A stretch of DNA of 50,492 bases from an uncultured Bacteroides sp. (GCF_959029255.1 NZ_CAUFUE010000031.1:1-50492), one strand, 5' to 3'; counted from the stretch's first letter, positions 41,392 to 50,085 are shown. Notes: a model not told the origin generated them from the letters alone. Numbers and translations: made by a program.

Positions 41392-43364
41392 ATACATTTC
41401 TTTATCAGTTCCTCATCCGCCACATACGGCATCGTAATATGATACCCATCTGCATGCGTACGGTTAAACTCCTCGCTTGTCTCCATGGCATGCACGTTTC
41501 GTGCCCACGAACGACGCGCCACACCGCCCATCACATCCCAAATCATAGCCGAGCGAAGTATCTCATCCACCCGTTCCGAACCGTCGCACACCATGCCGAA
41601 ACCTCCGTTGACAGCTTTCCCTATACCTACCCCTCCACCGTTGTGCAGTGCCACCAGGCTCATACCCCGTGCGCAGTTGCCGGCAAAGCACTGTACAGCC
41701 ATATCAGCCATCACATTGCTGCCATCTTTGATATTGGAAGTCTCCCGGAACGGAGAATCCGTACCGCTGACATCATGGTGGTCTCGTCCCAGCATAATCG
41801 GGCCAACTTCTCCGTTCCGCACCATTTCATTGAAACGCAGCGCTATCCTCATGCGCCCTTCTGCATCCTGATACAAGATGCGCGCCTGCGTGCCTACTAC
41901 AAGGTTGTTCTTCTCCGCATCCCGAATCCAATTATAATTATCCAAATCTTGTCCGCGACGCGTCGGGTCGATGCACTCCATAGCTGCGTGGTCAGTCTTC
42001 ACCAAATCCTCGTGTTTACCGCTGAGACATACCCAACGGAAAGGCCCGTAACCATAATCAAAAAGTTCCGGTCCCATGATATCCTCCACATAACTGGGGA
42101 AAATAAACCCGTTCTTATCGCTACCGTCACGCGCAATCTCCCGCACACCTGCATCGTAAACAGCCTTCATGAAGGAGTTTCCGTAGTCAAAGAAATAAGT
42201 GCCACGGTCTGCCAATGTTTTTATGGCAAGGAAATGGCGCTTCAGCGTAGCATTCACTTTATCACGAAACTCCGCCGGATTTTCGTGCAACATTTGCGTA
42301 CGTTGTTCAAAAGTCAACCCCATGGGACAATAACCTCCATCGTATGTGGCATGGCAAGAAGTTTGGTCGGAGAGTAAATCGATGGATATATTTTTACTGA
42401 CGGCATATTCCAATAAATCCACCACATTGCCATGATAAGCGATAGAAACCGGTTTACAGCTATCCATGGCATCTTGCGCCAAGGAAAAAGCTTCGGAAAG
42501 CGATTCCACAACATGTCCCACCCAGCCCTGCCGATGCCGGGTTTCAATACGCGAAGCATCTACCTCAGCAATGATAGCGGCGGCTCCCGCCATTTCCGCA
42601 GCCTTGGGCTGTGCACCACTCATGCCTCCCAAACCGGAGGAGACAAAAAGACGTCCGCGTAAATCTCCATCTTGCGGAATGCCGAGTTTCAGCCGTCCGG
42701 CATTGAGGAGGGTATTGAACGTACCGTGAACAATGCCTTGCGGACCGATATACATCCAACCGCCGGCAGTCATCTGCCCGTAGTTGGCAACGCCCATCTG
42801 CATAGCGGTATGCCAGTCTTGCTGGTTGTCGTAAAGACCGACCATCAGCGCATTCGTTATAATGACACGTGGCGCTTCGGGCTTGGACTTGAACAATCCC
42901 AACGGATGCCCACTTTCGATGACAAGTGTCTGTTCCCGCGTCAGGACTTCAAGATATTGCTTGATAAGACGGTATTGCATCCAGTTCTGGCAGACTTGCC
43001 CCGTCTCGCCGTAAGTCACCAGTTCGTATGGATAGAGGGCGACGTCGAAACATAAGTTATTGTCTATCATCACCTGAAAGGCTTTTCCTTCGATGCATTT
43101 TCCCTTATATTCATCAATCGGCTTCGCTTTGAGGTCGCCTTGCGGGCGATAGCGGTAGCCATAAATCCGTCCACGCGTACGGAGTTCTTCCATAAATTCG
43201 GGGGCAAGCGTTTCGTGCAGTTCTTTAGGGACGTAGCGCAGGGCATTCTTCAACGCCGTGGCTGTTTGCGCCGGAGTCAGGGTATAACCACGGTCGGGTG
43301 CCCGGCGAATACCTTCTACGAAAGTTGGATAAGCGGGCAAAGTCTTACTCAAAGTAATCTCCAT
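41385..43364 (-). CDS. hutU: Urocanate hydratase
   Basis: Predicted 659-residue NAD-dependent enzyme converting urocanate to imidazolone-5-propionate. Family features include YNNQQDWHTAMQMG-like YDNQQDWHTAMQMG, GWMYIGPQGIVHGT, GLGGMSGAQPKAAEMAG (NAD-binding glycine region), DQTSCHATYDGGYCPMGL with the catalytic Cys, and HNGGGVGIGKAVNGGF. It is about 100 residues longer than the roughly 550-residue proteobacterial enzyme, a size also seen in related Bacteroidota as far as I recall. I set the start at 43364 (MEITLSKTLP) rather than 43397, because the extra 11 residues are not enzyme-like. It is the first gene of the hut operon. Confidence 0.93.
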   Translation of the reverse strand: MEITLSKTLPAYPTFVEGIRRAPDRGYTLTPAQTATALKNALRYVPKELHETLAPEFMEELRTRGRIYGYRYRPQGDLKAKPIDEYKGKCIEGKAFQVMIDNNLCFDVALYPYELVTYGETGQVCQNWMQYRLIKQYLEVLTREQTLVIESGHPLGLFKSKPEAPRVIITNALMVGLYDNQQDWHTAMQMGVANYGQMTAGGWMYIGPQGIVHGTFNTLLNAGRLKLGIPQDGDLRGRLFVSSGLGGMSGAQPKAAEMAGAAAIIAEVDASRIETRHRQGWVGHVVESLSEAFSLAQDAMDSCKPVSIAYHGNVVDLLEYAVSKNISIDLLSDQTSCHATYDGGYCPMGLTFEQRTQMLHENPAEFRDKVNATLKRHFLAIKTLADRGTYFFDYGNSFMKAVYDAGVREIARDGSDKNGFIFPSYVEDIMGPELFDYGYGPFRWVCLSGKHEDLVKTDHAAMECIDPTRRGQDLDNYNWIRDAEKNNLVVGTQARILYQDAEGRMRIALRFNEMVRNGEVGPIMLGRDHHDVSGTDSPFRETSNIKDGSNVMADMAVQCFAGNCARGMSLVALHNGGGVGIGKAVNGGFGMVCDGSERVDEILRSAMIWDVMGGVARRSWARNVHAMETSEEFNRTHADGYHITMPYVADEELIKKCII

Positions 43365-43428
43365 AGTATATCGGTGTAAATGGTTACAAATTGTCAACAG
43401 GTAGAAGCCTGTATTTGCCGCAATATAA

Positions 43429-43470
43429 AAATAAATCCCGATATTCGCAACAGAATACCGGGATTATTTA
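43429..43470 (-). terminator. Terminator downstream of the DUF-type secreted protein gene
   Basis: AATAAATCCCG with ATATTC (43430-43446) pairs with GAATACCGGGATTATTT (43453-43469) around a six-base loop, with one mismatch region. The minus-strand continuation is T-rich (TTTTTAT). It would end the gene at 43,521-44,168 and isolate the hutU promoter, which must lie in 43365-43428. Confidence 0.7.
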
Positions 43471-43520
43471 TCATTTAGTCAGAAACATTCATCGATACAT
43501 TGAAATTGAAGTAATGCCGC

Positions 43521-44168
43521 TCATTGCCCGAAACAGGCGGACTTGGTTTTCAATTGCCGCAAGTACTTGCCAATAACCTCCGCCGATTCACTCGTTTCTT
43601 TTGAAAAGGCTTTCTGCAAAGAAGGGGTACCGTCCAGCAATTTCATCATTTTGTCTTTTCCTACAAATTCAGAGCGCCCGGTTTCGGGATTCAACTCATA
43701 ATAAACGCGGGCATGAACCAGCCCGGAAGCATTAATGGCATTTCCCACTTCTCCACCGAGCTTTGTGGCATCGGGCGGTGTAGCCGTACTTGTTGCAACC
43801 TGCCCTATGGGTTGCGCACAAAAGTATATCTTATCGCCCACCCAGATGGCAGGAGCGTACCACTGTCCGAAACGAAATCGTTTATAGCGCATTTTACGGC
43901 AATTGACATATAGTGCCGTGTCTATCCGCACGGCATAACAACGGGATTTCAGATACCGGCAGAGTCCCGAGTTCTCATTTGCCGTTATGCGATAATCAGC
44001 GCCGCCCATCAAGTAAATCTGATTTTTGGCGCGTTTCTCTACCTTCAGAATGGACACTGTGTCACCACAGTCTTCTACCAGTTCTTTCAAGTTGGCATAC
44101 ATTATCTGCTGTGCCGCACACGGCAAAGCCAATAATGCAAAAATCACGAACAACCAACGCCTTTTCAT
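43521..44168 (-). CDS. Secreted Bacteroides-type protein of unknown function
   Basis: Predicted 215-residue exported protein with a clear signal peptide (residues 1-20, FVIFALLALPCAAQ). The mature part has alternating hydrophobic and polar stretches that suggest a beta-rich fold, with four or more cysteines (NSGLCRYLKSRCYAV, YVNCRKM, YFCAQP) that could form disulfides in the periplasm. No catalytic motif is recognisable. It resembles small conserved hypothetical proteins of gut Bacteroides. It is a single-gene unit, with the hut operon after it and the MutS-like gene divergent. Confidence 0.65.
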   Translation of the reverse strand: MKRRWLFVIFALLALPCAAQQIMYANLKELVEDCGDTVSILKVEKRAKNQIYLMGGADYRITANENSGLCRYLKSRCYAVRIDTALYVNCRKMRYKRFRFGQWYAPAIWVGDKIYFCAQPIGQVATSTATPPDATKLGGEVGNAINASGLVHARVYYELNPETGRSEFVGKDKMMKLLDGTPSLQKAFSKETSESAEVIGKYLRQLKTKSACFGQ

Positions 44169-44378
44169 ATCGCTATCCTTTCTTTTTGAAACTTTACTTT
44201 ATTGAGCGAAAGGTACATTATTTATTGTTATTCAGCAAGTATACAGGGAAAAATCTATTGTAGAGGAAGAAAAAAAGTATTATTGTGAATGAAAGAGATA
44301 GGTATAGGGTAAGAAGAGGTTACAGATAGGCTATAAGGTAGATTCCATTTGGGAAGAAGGAAGATTAACCTTAAGGGA
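44169..44378. other. Intergenic stretch before the 21-bp repeats
   Basis: Left part of a 439-base gap between divergent genes. AT-rich, with purine-rich runs near 44261-44280. I see no promoter with a full TAnnTTTG box for the minus-strand gene and no RNA gene. Confidence 0.5.
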
Positions 44379-44469
44379 AAGGTGTATCTCACGTGCCAAG
44401 ATGCATATCTTAGCATTGAAGATACATATCTCGGCACTTAAGATGTGTATCTCAGCACGCGAGATACAG
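44379..44469. repeat. 21-bp tandem repeat array, four copies
   Basis: Units start at 44379, 44400, 44421 and 44442, each 21 bases, with the core TATCTC and a following GCA, and a partial fifth unit begins at 44463 (GATACAG). Units 2 to 4 begin GATGCATATC, GATACATATC and GATGTGTATC. Because 21 is a multiple of three, the minus strand reads as seven-residue peptides (AEIHILS, AEICIFN, AKICILA) in an open frame with no ATG. The array lies about 140-230 bases before the MutS-like gene. Confidence 0.85.
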
Positions 44470-44574
44470 TTTTTACTTAGGGTCAATACTGTTTAGCAAG
44501 TACTTCATATTGTTTGATGCCTATTATCAATCCATTCTATCCCTAACAAGAAACGAGATATCACATATTTACCT

Positions 44575-44582
44575 TATCTTTG
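44575..44582 (+). promoter_or_regulatory. -7 box for the MutS-like gene
   Basis: TATCTTTG matches TAnnTTTG exactly, 26 bases before the start codon at 44608. No clear -33 TTTG is present. Confidence 0.5.
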
Positions 44583-44607
44583 TTTCCGCATAAAAAGACA
44601 AAAGCAA

Positions 44608-46491
44608 ATGGAGAGTATCGAGGAAATCAGTAATACATACCGCAGCATTGCGGAAAAAGGGCAACAAAAACTAAAGAAGGTGCAGCAACAGATATATCGT
44701 ACAGGCACGTTGCGACTGCTGCTGTTCATCGCCGGTATAGTGGGAATTATCTATTTCTGGTCGGAAGGCTGGATGACAGTGGCGGGCATTGCGTTCGTGA
44801 CGCTGTTTCCGTTTATTATGTTGATAAATTATCACAACCGCCTGTTTTACAAGAAAGATTATCTGGAGAAGAAGGTTGAAATCAACCTGCAGGAGTTGGC
44901 TGCACTGGATTATGACACTTCCGCCTTTGACGATGGCAAGGAGTTTGTGGAGCCGGCACATCTATATACATACGATTTGGATGTTTTTGGCGCGCGCTCG
45001 ATGTTTCAGTTTATCAACCGCACGTGTACTGAGCTTGGTAGGAAATTGCTGGCTGAATGGCTGGGGAAGCATCTGGAAAGGAAAGAGGAGATATTACGGA
45101 GGCAGGAGGCTGTACGGGAATTGGCTCCGGAGTTGAAGTTCCGGCAACGTTTCCGCATTCTCGGTTTGCTGCATAAAGGAAAAGCGGCTGACGAAGTGGA
45201 GTTGAAGGCGTGGGCGGCGAGTCCGAGCGTATTCCGCAAAAATCGTTTCTTACGTGTGCTGCCCGGGGTGGTTACAGGAATAAATGTGGTGTGCATAGGT
45301 TTAGTGGTTGCCGGTGTTTTGCCTGCATCATTATGGGGCGTCATCTGGATGGCATTTGTGGCTATCGGCTTCGGTTTCACGGGAAGAATTACCAAAATAC
45401 AGGCTGTATACGGCAAAAAACTGCAAATTTTGGGAACGTATGCGGAACTGCTGCGATTAATGGAAGAACGACCGATGCGATGTGCATTACTGAAGGAAAT
45501 TAAAGAGGAAATAGGCGGCGAAACAAAAAAGGCGTCGCACTCTATCAGCCAGTTGAGTAAGTTGATGAATGAACTGGATCAGCGGAACAATGTCTTTATG
45601 TATGTCATCCTTAATGGTTTGTTCTTTTGGGAACTAAGACAGATTATGCGTATCGAAGCCTGGAAGGAACAGTATGCGGGAGAATTGCCTAGGTGGCTCA
45701 CTGCTATCGGACAAGTGGATGCGCTTAATTCGCTGGCTACTTTCGCATATAATCATCCTGATTATATTTATCCGACAATTTTACCGGAGGAAGGGGATAT
45801 GCAGAAACAAACTGAACTTTGCCGGAAGCCCGACAGCGTGCACGAAGCTGAAGGTTTATCGCCCTTCCGTTTCCGCGCAAAGGCTTTAGGACATCCGCTG
45901 ATGCATCGTGACAGCTGCGTACGCAACGATATCGACATGGAAAAACGGCCTTTCTTTATTATCATCACGGGAGCCAACATGGCTGGGAAAAGCACGTATC
46001 TGCGCACTTTAGGCATCAATTATCTCCTTGCTTGCATCGGTGCACCTGTCTGCGCTTCAAGTATGGAGATTTATCCGGCAAGTCTCATCACCAGTTTGCG
46101 CACCAGTGACTCGTTGAACGATAACGAGTCGTATTTCTTCGCCGAGCTTAAACGGTTGAAACTTATTATCGATAAGTTGCAGGCGGGAGAGGAATTGTTC
46201 ATCATTCTTGATGAAATTCTGAAGGGAACGAACTCAATGGATAAACAGAAAGGGTCGTTTGCTCTTATCAAACAGTTCATGGCTTTGCAGGCTAATGGCA
46301 TCATCGCTACACATGACTTGTTGTTGGGCACGCTTATCGACTTATTCCCCAAGGACATTCGTAACTTCCGTTTTGAAGCGGATATAACGAATAATGAGTT
46401 GACGTTTTCTTATCAGCTCCGACCGGGTATCGCTCAAAACATGAACGCTTGTTTCTTGATGAAAAAAATGGGGATTGCTGTTACTGACTAA
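44608..46491 (+). CDS. Membrane-anchored MutS-family ATPase
   Basis: Predicted 627-residue protein. It has two predicted membrane hairpins (about 34-75 and 214-260), a helical lever-like region, and the MutS ATPase domain. Walker A is TGANMAGKST (454-463), Walker B is FIILDE (531-536), and the switch histidine is in IIATHD (His569). The phrase RTSDSLNDNESYFFAEL matches the MutS signature region. The mismatch-recognition and connector domains of MutS are absent, so it is not expected to act in mismatch repair. Homologues are common in Bacteroidota, but the role is unknown. The start fits the promoter 26 bases upstream. The 3' end of the gene contains a terminator hairpin. Confidence 0.85.
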   Translation: MESIEEISNTYRSIAEKGQQKLKKVQQQIYRTGTLRLLLFIAGIVGIIYFWSEGWMTVAGIAFVTLFPFIMLINYHNRLFYKKDYLEKKVEINLQELAALDYDTSAFDDGKEFVEPAHLYTYDLDVFGARSMFQFINRTCTELGRKLLAEWLGKHLERKEEILRRQEAVRELAPELKFRQRFRILGLLHKGKAADEVELKAWAASPSVFRKNRFLRVLPGVVTGINVVCIGLVVAGVLPASLWGVIWMAFVAIGFGFTGRITKIQAVYGKKLQILGTYAELLRLMEERPMRCALLKEIKEEIGGETKKASHSISQLSKLMNELDQRNNVFMYVILNGLFFWELRQIMRIEAWKEQYAGELPRWLTAIGQVDALNSLATFAYNHPDYIYPTILPEEGDMQKQTELCRKPDSVHEAEGLSPFRFRAKALGHPLMHRDSCVRNDIDMEKRPFFIIITGANMAGKSTYLRTLGINYLLACIGAPVCASSMEIYPASLITSLRTSDSLNDNESYFFAELKRLKLIIDKLQAGEELFIILDEILKGTNSMDKQKGSFALIKQFMALQANGIIATHDLLLGTLIDLFPKDIRNFRFEADITNNELTFSYQLRPGIAQNMNACFLMKKMGIAVTD

Positions 46492-46505
46492 TCCCCAAAT
46501 TTTCA
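46463..46505. terminator. Bidirectional terminator overlapping the MutS-like stop codon
   Basis: GGGGATT (46470-46476) and AATCCCC (46490-46496) form a perfect 7-bp stem around a 13-base loop; the stop codon lies at 46489-46491, so the hairpin is partly coding. The plus strand continues AAATTTTCA. The minus strand continues ATTTTTTTC, a stronger T run that serves the converging gene at 46,538-47,077. Confidence 0.65.
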
Positions 46506-46537
46506 CTTAAAGTTAAGTTTAATCACCTCTCGCAGGC

Positions 46538-47077
46538 TTATGCGTTTTTACATTTCGACAGGAATGCAGACACTGCCGCTGCTTCGTTTCCAGTAAAATA
46601 GCGTACGGATGTTACCGGTGTGTACGTATATGGTACAAACTGAAATAACTGCACGGCGGCAAATTTATTATCTTGAGAAAGCATCACGTCCATGCGGACA
46701 TTTCCGCTGGCATCGTTTTTCACACTGGATTCTGCATCTATCTTTCCGTGTTCAATCATTTCCGTCAACTTGTTTATATGCTTCAAGTCAAAGAAAAGAC
46801 TGCGCTCTTTTGCCACGCTTCCGGTTGGCAAATAAACCATTTCCTTGGATTTCCAAAATAAACGGAAGACACCTAATAGAACCAATGCCGTGCCCAGTAC
46901 CATTAATGCCATACTCACTGTAGAAGATTTATCACTCATCTCAAAAATGGATGCAAATATTAGAATTCCTATCAGCAGCATTGCTACAGAAAGGATAAGA
47001 CCGGAAAAGCTTGTACGCTTTGCAATATCGGGATGTTCAGATGCAAAAAGTGTTACGTCAATAGTTTGAGTTGCCAT
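46538..47077 (-). CDS. Conserved hypothetical membrane protein
   Basis: Predicted 179-residue protein. Residues about 25-44 and 51-70 are two membrane helices (GLILSVAMLLIGILIFASIF; STVSMALMVLGTALVLLGVF). A soluble C-terminal part of about 100 residues follows, with no known motif (FDLKHINKLTEMIEHGK; VQLFQFVPYTYTPV). I start at 47077 (MATQTIDVTLF) instead of 47155, whose extra 26 residues are not family-like and lie in AT-rich leader. Function unknown. It is a single gene, with a terminator shared with the converging MutS-like gene. Confidence 0.65.
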   Translation of the reverse strand: MATQTIDVTLFASEHPDIAKRTSFSGLILSVAMLLIGILIFASIFEMSDKSSTVSMALMVLGTALVLLGVFRLFWKSKEMVYLPTGSVAKERSLFFDLKHINKLTEMIEHGKIDAESSVKNDASGNVRMDVMLSQDNKFAAVQLFQFVPYTYTPVTSVRYFTGNEAAAVSAFLSKCKNA

Positions 47078-47185
47078 AATAATTTGTTTTAATGATTTGT
47101 TGAAAATAGAAAATACAATCTTTCCCTGTTTGCACAAAATTTCTGTTTCGCACAAAGGGAATAAAGTTTTAGTTCAACTAAATCA

Positions 47186-47605
47186 CTAAATGAGAATACG
47201 CCTCAATGTGAATATGTAATATTCACACACTGGGTGACAACGATAATAAGCGGTAGCATCAAAAAGCTTCGCACGATGTAATGACAGAACCGCCTGATGC
47301 TGAGCTATCTTATCAATCCAGTCTTTTAAAGAGAAGATATACTCTGTAGTAGTGGCACGCTGGATACGGGAAAATGACAATAACTGTGTATGACCACTAG
47401 TGCCTGCCAACTCTGCATCGGGCAAATAGGGTAACTGAGGAGTGGTGAAACATGCATCATCCTGATGATGATTAGTAGTAACAGCTTGAATATCCACGGA
47501 TTTTTTTTCATCTATCGATGTAGTTCCGATAAATGTGTTGCCCGCTGTCTGCCACAAAGCAAGTGTGAGCACCAATAATACTATGAACTTTATATATTTA
47601 GCCAT
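47186..47605 (-). CDS. Small secreted or membrane-anchored hypothetical protein
   Basis: Predicted 139-residue protein with an N-terminal hydrophobic segment (residues about 5-22, KFIVLLVLTLALWQTAGN) that is a signal peptide or anchor. The rest is polar, with two nearby His residues (TNHHQDDACF) and a C-terminal part with paired Cys (YYRCHPVCEYY). No domain is recognised. I start at 47605 (MAKYIKF), four codons inside the longest frame, because this gives a standard signal peptide. It looks like the short hypothetical proteins often found in Bacteroides; function unknown. Confidence 0.55.
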   Translation of the reverse strand: MAKYIKFIVLLVLTLALWQTAGNTFIGTTSIDEKKSVDIQAVTTNHHQDDACFTTPQLPYLPDAELAGTSGHTQLLSFSRIQRATTTEYIFSLKDWIDKIAQHQAVLSLHRAKLFDATAYYRCHPVCEYYIFTLRRILI

Positions 47606-47728
47606 AACTGCATGCAAATATAACAGTTTAATAGACAGATTTGTTTAACGCATACATCTTTTAATATTTGTTGAATGAAATATGGTAAACCTGAACTACT
47701 AGGCATAGAAGTAAAAAAGTAAGAAGGA

Positions 47729-47795
47729 TAAGAGAAATAAAAAAATAAGAAGATTAAGAGGAATAAAAACAATAAGAATAAGAGGAATAAAAAAA
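47729..47795. repeat. AT-rich degenerate repeat before the ribosomal terminator
   Basis: TAAGAG followed by AAATAAAAA or GAATAAAAA occurs at 47729, 47755 and 47779, 24-26 bases apart, in a purine-rich low-complexity stretch. No function is evident; it may be simple slippage. Confidence 0.5.
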
Positions 47796-47820
47796 CCGCC
47801 CCAATCGCTGGGACGGTTTT
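47785..47820 (-). terminator. Terminator of the ribosomal-protein operon
   Basis: AAAACCG-CCC (about 47793-47802) pairs with GGG-CGGTTTT (47810-47820) around a short loop, with one mismatch. On the minus strand it is followed by a run of seven T residues. It lies 25 bases past the rplQ stop. Confidence 0.85.
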
Positions 47821-47844
47821 CTATATAAAAAAAGAATAGTTGAA

Positions 47845-48357
47845 TTATTCTGCTTTGGATTCTTCAGCCTTAGCTTCTTCTGCAGCAGGGGCTTCAGCAA
47901 CCGGAGCAACTGTTTCTGCAGCAGGTGCAGCTTCAGTAGCTTTCTTAGAACGACGGGTACGAGTAGCTTTCTTAGCCACTTTTTCCTTAGCCATATTTTC
48001 GTTATAGTCAACGAGTTCAATAAAGCACATTTCTGCATTATCACCTAAACGGTTACCTGTCTTGATGATGCGAGTGTAACCACCCGGACGATCAGCAATC
48101 TTCACAGAGATTTCTTTGAACAACTCAGTTACAGCATACTTGTCTTGCAAATTGCTAAATACAACACGACGAGAATTTGTCGTATCATCCTTAGCTTTTG
48201 TAATCAAAGGCTCAACAAACTTCTTCAAAGCTTTAGCCTTTGCAACAGTCGTAGTGATTCTTTTGTGCTTAATCAGAGAACACGCCATATTAGCCAACAT
48301 AGCGTTTCTATGAGAGGCAGTACGACCTAAATGGTTAAATTTCTTATTATGTCTCAT
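47845..48357 (-). CDS. rplQ: Large-subunit ribosomal protein L17
   Basis: Predicted 170-residue protein of the 50S subunit. The N-terminal 115 residues are the conserved L17 fold (MRHNKKFNHLGRTASHRNAMLANM; TTVAKAKALKKFVEPLITKAK; GGYTRIIKTGNRLGDNAEMCFIELVDYN). The last 45 residues are an Ala/Glu/Lys-rich tail (AAPAAETVAPVAEAP), longer than in Escherichia coli (127 residues), of a kind seen in Bacteroidota. It is the last gene of the operon, three bases after rpoA. Confidence 0.97.
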   Translation of the reverse strand: MRHNKKFNHLGRTASHRNAMLANMACSLIKHKRITTTVAKAKALKKFVEPLITKAKDDTTNSRRVVFSNLQDKYAVTELFKEISVKIADRPGGYTRIIKTGNRLGDNAEMCFIELVDYNENMAKEKVAKKATRTRRSKKATEAAPAAETVAPVAEAPAAEEAKAEESKAE

Positions 48358-48360
48358 TTT

Positions 48361-49353
48361 TTATTCTTTATCTAATTTATATTTAGAAATATCGGTTCCA
48401 AACGACAGATTCAGACTTTCCAGCAAATCATCAAGCTCGGTAAGCGATTTCTTTCCGAAGTTTCTGAATTTCAGCAAATCCGTCTTGTTGAATTGTACCA
48501 AGTCACCAAGAGTCTCTACATCTGCAGCCTTCAGACAGTTGAGGGCACGTACAGAGAGATCCATATCAACGAGCTTGGTCTTCAGCAACTGACGCATGTG
48601 CAATACTTCTTCATCAAACTCTTCATTGCCGTCAACATCATTTGTTTCCAGCGTGATCTTCTCGTCAGAGAAAAGCATGAAGTGATAAATCAGAATCTTT
48701 GCAGCTTCTTTCAGGGCTTCTTTCGGATGAATGGAACCGTCGGTAGTAATCTCAAGTACCAGTTTCTCGTAGTCGGTCTTCTGCTCTACACGGAAGTTCT
48801 CTACCTGATACTTCACATTACGTATCGGAGTATAAATAGAATCGATAGGAATTACGTTCACATCGGTGCAATATTCGCGGTTTTCGTCAGCAGGAACATA
48901 ACCACGACCTTTGTTGATCGTAATATCTATCTGCATAGTCGACTTTGAATCTAAATGACAAATAACTAATTCAGGATTTAACACTTCAAATCCAGTCAAA
49001 TACTTACCTATGTCACCTGCTTTAAATTCACTTGAATTCTCGACTGTAATACTTACTTTCTCACTCTCGAATTCTTCAACTACTTGCTTGAATCTCACTT
49101 GTTTCAGATTCAAGATAATGTTAGTAACATCCTCTTTTGCCCCCGGAACACTGGAAAATTCATGCTCAACACCGTCTATCTTGATAGTAGTGATAGCAAA
49201 ACCTTCCAATGAAGAAAGCAGGATGCGGCGCAGTGCATTACCCACGGTAATACCGAAACCGGGCTCCAACGGACGAAATTCGAATTTTCCGAATCTAGAG
49301 TCCGCTTCCAACATTAATACTTTATCAGGTTTTTGAAATGCTAATATCGCCAT
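48361..49353 (-). CDS. rpoA: RNA polymerase alpha subunit
   Basis: Predicted 330-residue subunit. The N-terminal domain (about 1-235) has the assembly motifs GFGITVGNALRRILLSSLEG and GAKEDVTNIILNLK. The C-terminal domain (about 250-320) has the conserved LLKTKLVDMDLSVRALNCLKAADVETLGDLVQ and FRNFGKKSLTELDDLLESLNL, which bind upstream DNA and activators. Position between rpsD and rplQ is the standard bacterial order. The length is normal. Confidence 0.98.
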   Translation of the reverse strand: MAILAFQKPDKVLMLEADSRFGKFEFRPLEPGFGITVGNALRRILLSSLEGFAITTIKIDGVEHEFSSVPGAKEDVTNIILNLKQVRFKQVVEEFESEKVSITVENSSEFKAGDIGKYLTGFEVLNPELVICHLDSKSTMQIDITINKGRGYVPADENREYCTDVNVIPIDSIYTPIRNVKYQVENFRVEQKTDYEKLVLEITTDGSIHPKEALKEAAKILIYHFMLFSDEKITLETNDVDGNEEFDEEVLHMRQLLKTKLVDMDLSVRALNCLKAADVETLGDLVQFNKTDLLKFRNFGKKSLTELDDLLESLNLSFGTDISKYKLDKE

Positions 49354-49364
49354 GAAATTAATTA

Positions 49365-49970
49365 TTATTTAGAATACAATTCTACAATCAAATGCTCTTT
49401 AATGTTTTCAGGAATGTCTGCTCTCTCAGGTATATGCAACAGCTTACCTACTTTAGCATTGTCATCCCATTCCAACCAAGGATACTTGCTGTGGTTAAAT
49501 CCAGCCAGTGAATTAGCAACAACTTCCAAAGATTTTGATCTTTCGCGAACACCAATCACCTGACCTGGTTTCACTGCGTATGAAGGTACATTTACAACTT
49601 CACCATCCACAGTAATATGCTTGTGACTAACCAACTGACGAGCAGCTGCACGAGTCGGAGCAATACCCAAACGGAATACGACATTGTCAAGACGACCTTC
49701 TAACAATTGAAGAAGAATTTCACCGGTAATACCTTTAGCTGTTTCAGCCTTCTCGAACAAGTTGCGGAACTGTTTTTCCAAAACTCCATAGGTGTATTTG
49801 GCTTTCTGTTTCTCACGAAGTTGAACACCATATTCAGAAGTCTTTCTCTTTCTAGAATTTCCGTGTTGTCCGGGAGGATAGTTCTTCTTTGACAATACCT
49901 TGTCTGCTCCAAAGATTCCTTCACCGAATTTACGGGCTATTCTTGATTTTGGTCCAGTATATCTAGCCAT
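49365..49970 (-). CDS. rpsD: Small-subunit ribosomal protein S4
   Basis: Predicted 201-residue primary 16S rRNA-binding protein. It starts MARYTGPKSRIARKFGEGIFG and contains KNYPPGQHG, REKQKAKYTYGVLEKQF and the S4 RNA-binding domain (LEGRLDNVVFRLGIAPTRAAARQLVSHKHITVDGEVV). In many bacteria S4 represses its own operon. It follows rpsK after a gap of 115 bases, large for this operon, which may hold a control element. Confidence 0.98.
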   Translation of the reverse strand: MARYTGPKSRIARKFGEGIFGADKVLSKKNYPPGQHGNSRKRKTSEYGVQLREKQKAKYTYGVLEKQFRNLFEKAETAKGITGEILLQLLEGRLDNVVFRLGIAPTRAAARQLVSHKHITVDGEVVNVPSYAVKPGQVIGVRERSKSLEVVANSLAGFNHSKYPWLEWDDNAKVGKLLHIPERADIPENIKEHLIVELYSK

Positions 49971-50085
49971 TTCTTTTAAATATTTAATTGTTTATTCATG
50001 AACTCAATTTGTTGCAGCCGCGATTGCAGAGAAGAATTTACAATCCAATAACAAAATCAAGTATCATTTTTATTAAAGGTAAATC

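Noticed and set aside
41343..42377. Plus-strand open frame of 344 codons opposite hutU
   Set aside because: It begins inside the hairpin repeat and runs opposite hutU, which has strong family motifs; the predicted protein is rich in His, Arg and Thr, as in shadow frames.
44379..44469. CRISPR-like array near 44.4 kb
   Set aside because: Units are directly tandem, 21 bases, without spacers, so this is a simple tandem repeat.
44608..46491. Annotation as DNA mismatch repair protein MutS
   Set aside because: Only the ATPase part is shared; the mismatch-recognition domain is missing and membrane segments are present.
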